A stretch of 52,681 nt of DNA from CAZTHC01 sp964613425 (lineage in GTDB: Bacteria > Bacillota > Clostridia > TANB77 > CAG-508), in NCBI GenBank assembly GCA_964613425.1, contig CAZTHC010000002.1, positions 1 through 52,681 on the forward strand. The letters are read 5' to 3'. This document shows, piece by piece, positions 42,628 to 49,906 of this stretch; position 1 is the stretch's first letter, and each line of letters starts with the position of its first letter. The position numbers and the translations under genes are program-made. The notes below the pieces were generated by a model. The model was not told the DNA's origin, searched no databases, and saw only the letters and a list, made by a program, of their open reading frames with translations.

Positions 42628-43830
42628 TTATAGTTTCATAATGTCATCCAAATTTAAATTATTTGCTCTTGTTATGCTATTGTATCCATATTTTTTCTTT
42701 ATTTCATCAACTGTTTTATCTATATTCTCTTGCTTTTCACTTTTATTATCGTTAAATATAGAAAGCTGAACCTCGTCTTTTCCAACTAAATTATCTACTC
42801 TTACTCCTATTAATCTTATAAATGTTCCTGGAATATACATTTCATTTAATAACTGTTTTGCTTTTCCATAAATGTCTTTTGTATTTGAAGTTGCTATAAT
42901 TAATTTTCCTTGATGGGTTGCATCTTTAAAATCTTTGGTTCTCAATTGAACATTTACTGTATTTGCAAGCATATTATACTTTCTAAGCCTATATGCTACT
43001 TCTTCTGTTAATGAATACAAAATTTTTTCCATTTTCATAATGTCTGTAATATCTATTGGCAAAGTCGTAGATTTACCAACACCTTTAGGTAATACTTGTT
43101 CATATACAACTTCTGAATTGTCTATTCCATTTGCATATTCCCACATTAATTTTCCATGTTTTCCAAACTTTTTAACAAGAAAATTCATATCCGTTTTTGC
43201 TAAATCTCCTATAGTTTTAATTCTTAAATTATATAATTTTGGAACAGTTTTCTTTCCTAACATAAATAATTCAGTTATTGGTAACTCCCACATTTTTGTT
43301 GGTATTTCTCCTTCAAATAAAGTATGTACTTTATTTGGTTTAGTAAAATCTGACGCCATTTTTGCTAATAATTTATTGTGAGCAACCCCTATATTAACTG
43401 TAAAACCAAGCTCTTCTCTAACCTGTTTACTAATTGTATTTGCTATTTCCAATAAAGATTTTCCAGCTAGATAATTTGTCATATCTAAAAAGCATTCATC
43501 AACCGAAAATCTTTCTATTTTATCTGTATATTGTTGTAATAATTTATATAATGCATTTGAGTATTCATGGTATATAGTATATGCTCCAGCATATACTTGT
43601 AAATTAGGACACTTTTTTCTAGCGCTGTATAAAGTTTCACCTGTAACTATTCCACATTGTTTTGCTTTATTACTTTTGGCTAAAACAATTCCTGCTCTTC
43701 TACTTTCATCTCCACCAATTACAGCAACTTGTTCTCGTATATCCACGGTTTCTCCATTTTTCAATTTATACACTGCAAGCCATGAAAGAAATGCATTATT
43801 AACATCTATATGTAATATTTGTCTTTCCAT
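42628..43830 (-). CDS. dinB: Y-family DNA polymerase (DinB/UmuC-like)
   Basis: 400 residues. ILHIDVNNAFLSWLAV has the first catalytic aspartate, and RFSVDECFLDMT the second acidic pair. NIGVAHNKLLAKMASDFTKP completes the palm. The thumb HhH segment (GKKTVPKLYNLRIKTIGDLA) and the little-finger domain follow. It is a translesion polymerase. The N-terminus, in which the first residues read DVNNAFLSW rather than DMDAFYAS, is the variant common in clostridial UmuC-like proteins. AGGTGA precedes the ATG. Confidence 0.9.
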   Translation of the reverse strand: MERQILHIDVNNAFLSWLAVYKLKNGETVDIREQVAVIGGDESRRAGIVLAKSNKAKQCGIVTGETLYSARKKCPNLQVYAGAYTIYHEYSNALYKLLQQYTDKIERFSVDECFLDMTNYLAGKSLLEIANTISKQVREELGFTVNIGVAHNKLLAKMASDFTKPNKVHTLFEGEIPTKMWELPITELFMLGKKTVPKLYNLRIKTIGDLAKTDMNFLVKKFGKHGKLMWEYANGIDNSEVVYEQVLPKGVGKSTTLPIDITDIMKMEKILYSLTEEVAYRLRKYNMLANTVNVQLRTKDFKDATHQGKLIIATSNTKDIYGKAKQLLNEMYIPGTFIRLIGVRVDNLVGKDEVQLSIFNDNKSEKQENIDKTVDEIKKKYGYNSITRANNLNLDDIMKL

Positions 43831-44034
43831 AATATCACCTGTGTTTATTATAGAACGTTTGTTTTATGTTTGTCAATAGATAATGTGAATAATTGTAATT
43901 CAGGCATTATGCCTACCCGCAAGGAAATGGTGACATATTGCAAGCTGTATGGGGCTGGTTTCTAAATCTGTCCGTGACAAAAATATTGATGCAATGGGTG
44001 TTCAAAAAAAAAATTAAATTTATATAAAAAAGTA

Positions 44035-44063
44035 TTGACAAACTATTTTTATCTATATATAAT
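44035..44063 (+). promoter_or_regulatory. Consensus promoter of the 172-aa hypothetical gene
   Basis: A perfect TTGACA-17-TATAAT on the plus strand, 38 bases before the ATG. Confidence 0.85.
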
Positions 44064-44101
44064 AACTTCAATTTAGCGAACAATATTTTGGGGGTTATAT
44101 T

Positions 44102-44620
44102 ATGAATAAAGCAGGTTTAAATAAGTCTTTTCTAACAGTAAGTCTTTTAGGAAAAGCTTTAAAATTAAATATAAAATATAAGAATAATTCTAATATTGAA
44201 TTATCTAAAAAACAAAATGAATTACATTTAGTTTTACCTACTTTTTATAAAAAAGCAGATAAAATTACTGTAATAAATTCTGCTATACAAAAATTATATT
44301 TTGAAGTTGCTTCTACAGAATTAGAAAATTCTATGGAAATTGCTAGGCACATTTTACAATTTGCCCCAGAAGATTATTCTATACAACCTATAGAAAATGC
44401 ATTCTACAAATGTTTAAAATCTAATGTTCTTTTAATAGACCCAAGTATTGTAAAGTATAACTCTAATATTATTACAACTACTATAATTCAAGCATTTTGT
44501 AAAATAAAATGCAAAAAAAATGCTGCTTTATACAAAGCAACTTTATTTGATGCACTAAAAAAATATGAAGGATATAAAATTAATAATAATTCTATAACCT
44601 TCATGCAAAAAGCTATTTAA
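44102..44620 (+). CDS. Hypothetical protein (172 aa)
   Basis: A soluble lysine-rich protein. The middle (ENSMEIARHILQFAPEDYSI) and the C-terminal part (IDPSIVKYNSNIITTTIIQA, ALYKATLFDALKKYEGYKI) look structured; no known motif is seen. It has a consensus promoter and GGGGG before the ATG, so it is probably highly expressed. The single-gene unit is flanked by dinB (divergent) and the LiaF-like gene (convergent). Confidence 0.65.
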   Translation: MNKAGLNKSFLTVSLLGKALKLNIKYKNNSNIELSKKQNELHLVLPTFYKKADKITVINSAIQKLYFEVASTELENSMEIARHILQFAPEDYSIQPIENAFYKCLKSNVLLIDPSIVKYNSNIITTTIIQAFCKIKCKKNAALYKATLFDALKKYEGYKINNNSITFMQKAI

Positions 44621-44643
44621 CAGTAAATTATAATTGTATTTTA

Positions 44644-45357
44644 TTATACGTATATAATTTCAACTCCACCTAATCTTACATTCCCATCTATTACTAATGT
44701 AGGTCCTTCAGATTCATATTTTCTATTCTTTTCATCTATTCCACCTAGTGCAGTGTCTGCATTGTTTACAACTTTCCATGTTTTTGGAATATATAATTCT
44801 ACTCCAGAGAAAGACACATCTAAATTAACCTTTGCAGTACCAAATGGTATTTTTGCGTTATCAAAATATACACTAGCTGCTCCAAAAGATGTACTTAAAT
44901 TTACTTGTTTTAAATTTTCTGTTTTTATATATTTTACAGCAGATCCGAAGTGAACCTTTATATCTATTACTTCACCGTCTTCTGAAGTTTCTATTACTTC
45001 TGGTTCTCCTTCTCCACATTTATGAACACAAGTGTGTACATGGCAAAAATCTTCAGGTTTTTTATGGAATATCATTGAGAATCCTATACTTGCTAATATT
45101 GCTGTAATTATTATTGCCCATGGTGATATACTTGCAATTCCTAATGGTTCTTTATAAATTAATGCCAATACTGTTAGTGAAAAGAATATTCCGAAAAAAT
45201 TTACTGTGAATAGACTTTTAATAATTATTGGTATTAATAATACCGTACATATTAATGTAAAAAGTCCTATCCCTTCAAAAAGTCCGAATTGACTAGCAAT
45301 TATCACTCCTGCAGCTATTACAAAAAATAGCCCCCAAAACCAATCTTTAAATTTCAT
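44644..45357 (-). CDS. LiaF-like membrane protein
   Basis: 237 residues. Four membrane spans in the first 110 residues (WFWGLFFVIAAGVIIASQFG and following) resemble the LiaF N-terminal domain. The C-terminal half is a right-handed beta-helix-like domain (HFGSAVKYIKTENLKQVNLS, FGAASVYFDNAKI, GGVEIIYV) similar to the LiaF/DUF4097-type domain. Such proteins modulate envelope-stress two-component or LytTR regulators. The ATG at 45357 follows AGGAG; it overlaps the end of the LytTR gene by 11 bases, so the pair is co-translated. Confidence 0.82.
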   Translation of the reverse strand: MKFKDWFWGLFFVIAAGVIIASQFGLFEGIGLFTLICTVLLIPIIIKSLFTVNFFGIFFSLTVLALIYKEPLGIASISPWAIIITAILASIGFSMIFHKKPEDFCHVHTCVHKCGEGEPEVIETSEDGEVIDIKVHFGSAVKYIKTENLKQVNLSTSFGAASVYFDNAKIPFGTAKVNLDVSFSGVELYIPKTWKVVNNADTALGGIDEKNRKYESEGPTLVIDGNVRLGGVEIIYV

Positions 45358-45811
45358 AATTTCTCCTTTCATCAAGTCTATTTTTAAGTTCCTTATAATA
45401 ATTTCTCGAAACATAGACTTGCTTATAACTTTTATTAAACTCTATTAAACTTGAAGATGTAAAATTTCTGCTAATTAAATGTATATGATTTACATTTAAT
45501 ATTGTGGATTTAGAAATTCTTATAAAATTATTTGGAAGAATTTCTTCTAGTTCGTATAAACAATATTTAATTTTAAAAACTTCATCTGTAGTATGCGCAT
45601 CTACTTTACCATCTGAAGTTTCGAAAAACAAAATTGCTTCTACTGGGAAATAGTATTCTTTTTCTTCTTTATAAAATGTAAATTTTTGAGCTTGCAACGT
45701 TATTTCTGAAATTGCTTGTTGTATTTGCTGTATTTCTTTACTAAGCTTGCCACATTTAATTACTATTTCATCTTCTTCAATATTTTCAGACAAATCAATT
45801 CTTATTTTCAT
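45347..45811 (-). CDS. LytTR-type DNA-binding regulator
   Basis: 154 residues. The N-terminal 45 residues are a helical region; the rest is a LytTR domain (YYFPVEAILFFETSDGKVDA, LPNNFIRISKSTILNVNHI, KQVYVSRNYYKELKNRL). There is no receiver domain. LytTR regulators paired with a LiaF-like or DUF3021 membrane partner are a recurrent Firmicutes arrangement, in which the membrane protein acts as the sensor or inhibitor. Likely autoregulated. Confidence 0.88.
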   Translation of the reverse strand: MKIRIDLSENIEEDEIVIKCGKLSKEIQQIQQAISEITLQAQKFTFYKEEKEYYFPVEAILFFETSDGKVDAHTTDEVFKIKYCLYELEEILPNNFIRISKSTILNVNHIHLISRNFTSSSLIEFNKSYKQVYVSRNYYKELKNRLDERRNYEI

Positions 45812-45906
45812 TTTTTCATCTCCATTATCATTATAACTTTTTATAAAAATGATGTAAATATAATATTAGTAAGAGGTATATTTTTGACAATAAGAGGTAA
45901 ATTTTA

Positions 45907-45938
45907 AAAGATAAACACTATTTTTAATGTTTATCTTT
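45907..45938 (-). terminator. Terminator of the flippase gene
   Basis: AAAGATAAACA/TGTTTATCTTT is a perfect 11-bp stem followed by a T-rich stretch on the minus strand. It ends 5 bases from the flippase stop codon. Confidence 0.75.
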
Positions 45939-45942
45939 CCAA

Positions 45943-47385
45943 TTATCTTTTTAAAAATTTAGTTCTAACTATATCTCTTATTTCATATACATATTCATCT
46001 TTTAGTACAATTAGTACAATTAAATATGTAATTCCTCCTGCTATCATTTTAGCTATTAAAGAAGCTATACCACTTTCAATAAATATTCCTAATATCATAC
46101 ATACTGCAAACATAATAATTGATGCTATACAATAATTTTTACCAGATATAAGTCCCTTTTTAATATCTATCTCTCGCCTTACATATAGTACTTGCACTAT
46201 AACAACAATAATTTGTGATACAGAAGTTACTATTGCTGCTCCCAAAGCTCCACTTATTGGTATAAATACTAAATTGAATATGCAATTAATAATTAACCCA
46301 GCTAATATTGATAAAGTATATTCTTTCTGCTTTTTTGTTGGTAATAAATATTGTATACCAAGTACATTTGTGATGCCACATAATAGAATTATAGGCGCCA
46401 ATACATAAATTAAACTTACTGTTTGTTCATATCCTGCTCCCAAAAATATAGGAACAAATTCCTTCGCAACTGCTATTATTCCAATTGTCATCGGAAATGC
46501 TAATAAATAAACAAATCTAAATGATTTATTTATATATACATTTATTTGCTTTCTATCTCCACTTGCAAATATACTTGCAATTCTAGGAACCATTACAAGC
46601 CCTAGTGAAGAAACTACTGTAAATAATACATTTATTACTTTATATGCTTCTTCATAGTTACCTAATTCTGCCTTTCCCGGAATCATATATCCTATCATTG
46701 TTCTATCTACAATGCCATATACTCTACTAGCTATTTGTGGTATAAAAAGCAAAATTATTGGTAATGCATGTTTTATTAAAGTTACATTTTTTATTTTTAC
46801 CCCTTTAAAATATTTAGGTAAATAAAACCATAATGAAAGATTTCCCAAAAAGTCTGCCAAAGAGTAAATTAATAGGTATTTCCACAAATCTTCACTGTTT
46901 CTTACAAATATAAAAATACAACCTACACTTATTATTCTTACCAATACATTTCTTGTAACAGTTTTTTTAAATTCTTCTAATCCTTGGAAGAACCAGCTTA
47001 TGTCTAAACCTATTGCAAACAAATATAACAATAAAATTTGATAATATTGTTTATATTCATTATTAATTGTAAACATAAAGAAAAATACTGTCATTGAAAT
47101 TAACATTGTAATAAGTCTAAATGAAATTATTTCAAAAAAAGCCTTCTTTCTTTCGCTTGGATTATCTCTTACATACGCAATTTCTCTTTGCCCATACATA
47201 GAAACTCCTAGTGTTCCAAACAATATAAAATACGTTACGTTAGCTATTGTAAAACTATAAATTCCTACATTTTCTGCGCCTAAAACTCTAGATATATATG
47301 GGGTAGTTATAATAGGTAATATTAATATAACTACTTGGTATATTAAATTATATAAAAAATTCTTTTTTACACTTTTGCTTCCCAA
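45943..47385 (-). CDS. Wzx-type oligosaccharide flippase (MATE/MOP superfamily)
   Basis: 480 residues with about 14 membrane helices. The N-terminal NFLYNLIYQVVILILPIITT with PYISRVLGAENVGIYSF is the classical start of polysaccharide biosynthesis flippases (RfbX/Wzx). They move lipid-linked glycan units across the membrane. No glycosyltransferase neighbours are present, so its glycan is unknown. It is intact. An AAGGAATG-like site lies upstream of the ATG. Confidence 0.9.
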   Translation of the reverse strand: MGSKSVKKNFLYNLIYQVVILILPIITTPYISRVLGAENVGIYSFTIANVTYFILFGTLGVSMYGQREIAYVRDNPSERKKAFFEIISFRLITMLISMTVFFFMFTINNEYKQYYQILLLYLFAIGLDISWFFQGLEEFKKTVTRNVLVRIISVGCIFIFVRNSEDLWKYLLIYSLADFLGNLSLWFYLPKYFKGVKIKNVTLIKHALPIILLFIPQIASRVYGIVDRTMIGYMIPGKAELGNYEEAYKVINVLFTVVSSLGLVMVPRIASIFASGDRKQINVYINKSFRFVYLLAFPMTIGIIAVAKEFVPIFLGAGYEQTVSLIYVLAPIILLCGITNVLGIQYLLPTKKQKEYTLSILAGLIINCIFNLVFIPISGALGAAIVTSVSQIIVVIVQVLYVRREIDIKKGLISGKNYCIASIIMFAVCMILGIFIESGIASLIAKMIAGGITYLIVLIVLKDEYVYEIRDIVRTKFLKR

Positions 47386-47544
47386 ATTTCTTTCATTCCT
47401 TTTAATTAAATTAATTTCAGCATAATAATATCAATATTTATGCCTATTTATAGTACTTCACATTACTATAAAAGCATTATAACATAAAAATAAATAAAAT
47501 AGTATTTTATTTGCACTTTTTTATTGAAATAAATCTTTGCAAAC

Positions 47545-47717
47545 AAAAAAAGCCCTGAAGTATTTCATACTCCAAAGCTTTTTTAAAAATTTTACTTGAA
47601 TATTCTTATTTTATTTACTAATGGTAATTCTTTTGTTTTTCAGCTTTTAACAAGTTGTAATATTGTTAAGGCATCATAGATATTTCATATTACCTATCTA
47701 TACTCTCCTATTATCAT
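47545..47717 (-). ncRNA. Candidate small RNA with terminator, antisense-side of the RT locus
   Basis: A TATAAT box at 47729-47724 (weak -35) is followed by about 170 nt with no ORF. It has two perfect 7-bp hairpins (ATAGATA/TATCTAT and TTAACAA/TTGTTAA), then a terminator-like stem AAAAAAGC...GCTTTTTT at 47585-47545. It lies in the 512 bases between the flippase and the RT locus. Nothing else is seen in 47386-47540. Confidence 0.4.
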
Positions 47718-47861
47718 TTTCAAATTATATCATAGTATTTTTTAAAATGGAATACATTATTTGACATATTTTTAAATTTAATGCCATTATTCGTGCATAA
47801 ACTATTCTTGTATGTATAGTTTTTATAAACTGCCACTTTTTCATTTTAATAATCACAATGA

Positions 47862-47890
47862 TTGAAAATTGTATAAATATACTATATAAT
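47862..47890 (+). promoter_or_regulatory. Promoter of the RT-associated RNA
   Basis: TTGAAA-17-TATAAT on the plus strand; the predicted start is about 47897. Confidence 0.75.
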
Positions 47891-47896
47891 GTTGGA

Positions 47897-48066
47897 ATAT
47901 AAGGAAGATGTTTTTAACACTTGTAGTTGGGCGAAGTATATTATTTTAATAGTTGTGCAAGTAGCTTTAATATATATAGTCTTGTCGTTATCGATTGCAT
48001 CGATTCTCAAACGATGTTCTTCCTTAGTTTAATAGGATTTTCTTTGGAAATCCTATTAAATTTTAT
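47897..48066 (+). ncRNA. Structured RNA upstream of a reverse transcriptase, ending in a terminator
   Basis: A roughly 170-nt transcript closed by a long-range 9-bp pairing, TAAGGAAGA (47900-47908) with TCTTCCTTA (48018-48026). Inside are TATATTA/TAATATA (47937-47943 with 47968-47974) and TCGTT/AACGA (47985-47989 with 48010-48014), the latter enclosing ATCGA/TCGAT. It is followed directly by a strong terminator. The reverse transcriptase ORF starts 17 bases later. Retrons and several defence-associated RTs (for example DRT2) have just this arrangement. Confidence 0.65.
48028..48064 (+). terminator. Terminator or attenuator between the structured RNA and the RT gene
   Basis: A 13-bp perfect stem TTTAATAGGATTT/AAATCCTATTAAA with a 7-base loop, then TTTT. 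RT expression must depend on read-through. Confidence 0.8.
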
Positions 48067-48082
48067 ATTGGTGGTGAATTAT

Positions 48083-49273
48083 ATGTCTTTATTAAATGAA
48101 ATTTCTAATGATGTCTGTTGGCAAAAATTTTTAGAATATAAAACAACTAGTGGACAGCTTTCTAAGAAAGAATTAGAAGCCTTAACAACTTTTATAGAAA
48201 AAAAAGAATATATTGAAATTTCAAATTCCATTAGTTCTGGCACTTATGAATTTTCCACACCTCGAAAAATTATAATAAGCAAAATGGGTAAAAGCAAAAA
48301 AAGAATTGTATATAGCTACAATAATAACGAAAATCTTGTACTAAAATTAATTAGTTATCTTTTATATAAATATGACTACCTATTTAGCCCAAATGTGTAC
48401 TCTTTCCGCCAGAATATTGGAGTAAAGAAAGCTATTTACAACTTAACCAGAAAAAACAATTTAAATGTAATGTATGGATATAAATTAGATATAAGTAATT
48501 ATTTTAACAGCGTTACTATACCAATAATTCTGAAGAATTTAAAAAATGATTTAAACGATGAAAATTTATATGATTTTTTCTTTAAACTTCTATCTAATCC
48601 TTATGTTGAGTATAGTGGAAAACAAATTGCGGAAGGAAAAGGGATTATGGCTGGAATACCAATTTCCGCATTTTTAGCTAACTATTATTTAAAAGATATG
48701 GACGCATACTTTCATGAGCAAAATATTATATACGCACGCTATGCAGATGATATTATTGTGTTTGCTAAAACAGAAACTGAAATTAAAAATTTGCAAAACA
48801 CACTTCACAAATTCATTGAAAAATATAAATTAAAAATTAATCCTGAAAAAGAACACTTTTATAAACCTGGAGAAAAATTTGATTTTCTAGGTTTTTCATA
48901 CCAAAATGGAGTTATTGATTTAAGCGACAATACTATAAAAAAAATCAAAGGGAAAATCCGTAGGTCTGCTCGTGGAATTAGAAGATGGATGATAAAAAAT
49001 AATGCAAAAGAAGAATATGCCTTAAAAGCCATGAATAGAAAATATAATAGAAAATTTTATGGTAAAGATGAGAAGGATTTAACATGGAAATATTGGTTTT
49101 TCCCTGTTATTAATACTACAAAATCTTTAAAAGAAGTCGACTTATATATGCAAGACTATTTAAGATTTATTGCAACTGGCAAACACAACAAAAAGAATTT
49201 TGAAAAAGTTCCATATAAAAAACTAAAGGACTGCAATTACAGACCTTTAGTTCATGAATATTATTTAAAATAA
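48083..49273 (+). CDS. Reverse transcriptase (stand-alone, retron/DRT-like)
   Basis: 396 residues. The RT core is clear: YSFRQNIGVKKAIYNLT, KLDISNYFNSV (motif A aspartate), GKGIMAGIPISAFLANYYL (motif B), YARYADDIIVFAK with the catalytic Y220-A-D-D223 (motif C), KLKINPEKEHF and FDFLGFSY. There is no maturase or HNH endonuclease domain, so it is not a complete group II intron protein. The basic C-terminus (RRSARGIRRWMIKNN ... YRPLVHEYYLK) has no match I can name, and the retron VTG motif is not evident. The ATG at 48083 follows GGTGGTGA; the 52-residue upstream extension of the frame is the structured RNA. Likely a defence-associated RT. Confidence 0.85.
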   Translation: MSLLNEISNDVCWQKFLEYKTTSGQLSKKELEALTTFIEKKEYIEISNSISSGTYEFSTPRKIIISKMGKSKKRIVYSYNNNENLVLKLISYLLYKYDYLFSPNVYSFRQNIGVKKAIYNLTRKNNLNVMYGYKLDISNYFNSVTIPIILKNLKNDLNDENLYDFFFKLLSNPYVEYSGKQIAEGKGIMAGIPISAFLANYYLKDMDAYFHEQNIIYARYADDIIVFAKTETEIKNLQNTLHKFIEKYKLKINPEKEHFYKPGEKFDFLGFSYQNGVIDLSDNTIKKIKGKIRRSARGIRRWMIKNNAKEEYALKAMNRKYNRKFYGKDEKDLTWKYWFFPVINTTKSLKEVDLYMQDYLRFIATGKHNKKNFEKVPYKKLKDCNYRPLVHEYYLK

Positions 49274-49274
49274 T

Positions 49275-49673
49275 TTATTTTTTTATATGATAAACTATTT
49301 TTGTTTGTGAACCCATAGGTTCAACTATAACATATTTATTTTGATTATCATATCTAACACTTGTTGCTTTTCTAAATCCATTTGCTTCTAGCAAAGATAT
49401 GAATTCAGAAGAAACGCTGCCTGAAAAATTCATTGTTATTCTGTCATATTTTTCTGTATTAGTTTCTATTGACCTTCCAATCATTGTACCTACACACTTA
49501 GGAAAGCTACTATATTTTTCTGGCAAAGCATAATTAGAAGTATTACTTGAAATATTATTTCCTCCAAAAACGCTATCAATCTTTTTGTCTATCTCTGGTT
49601 TCACCTTATTTTCTACAACAGAATCTGTTACTGCACGAGTTACATCTCTTAATATTTTATCAAATAAACCCAT
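49275..49673 (-). CDS. Hypothetical protein (132 aa)
   Basis: It begins MGLFDKILRDVTRAVTDSVV, an amphipathic helix, followed by a Ser/Asn-rich linker. A compact C-terminal domain of about 75 residues follows (YDRITMNFSGSVSSEFISLL, RKATSVRYDNQNKYVIVEP). An AGGAGGATTTT ribosome binding site supports the ATG. It is convergent with the RT gene with no gap. Family not recognised; probably cytoplasmic. Confidence 0.65.
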   Translation of the reverse strand: MGLFDKILRDVTRAVTDSVVENKVKPEIDKKIDSVFGGNNISSNTSNYALPEKYSSFPKCVGTMIGRSIETNTEKYDRITMNFSGSVSSEFISLLEANGFRKATSVRYDNQNKYVIVEPMGSQTKIVYHIKK

Positions 49674-49775
49674 AAAATCCTCCTTAAATAAATTTAAATA
49701 TACCTCTCTATCTCATTTATGTTTCTAAATTATATCATAGTATCATTCAAAAATAAATAGATAAGTTTTTATTTA

Positions 49776-49804
49776 TTGCCAAAGGGGACGGAGGTTTTTG
49801 GCAA
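49776..49804 (+). repeat. 29-bp TTGCCAAA-ended repeat, copy 1
   Basis: TTGCCAAA, then GGGGACGGAGGTT, then TTTGGCAA. It is one arm of a large inverted repeat with copy 2. Confidence 0.85.
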
Positions 49805-49826
49805 TTTTTGAAAATTAGTTAAATTA

Positions 49827-49855
49827 TTGCCAAAAACCTCCGTCCCCTTTGGCAA
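49827..49855 (-). repeat. 29-bp repeat, copy 2 (inverted)
   Basis: An exact inverted copy of copy 1, 22 bases away. Flanking TTTTT/ATT bases are also shared, so the pair could extrude a hairpin of about 34 bp, or act as a strong transcript-end structure. Confidence 0.85.
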
Positions 49856-49906
49856 TTTTTGCATACTTTCAACTTTTTTGGTGATAATAGTTTATGGTGA
49901 TTATTT

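Noticed and set aside
44102..44620. YgjP/SprT-like metallopeptidase
   Set aside because: A faint overall impression only; no HExxH or other metal motif is present.
47927..48082. N-terminal 52-residue extension of the reverse transcriptase
   Set aside because: This stretch forms the paired RNA and a terminator; the ATG at 48083 has the better ribosome binding site and begins the conserved part.
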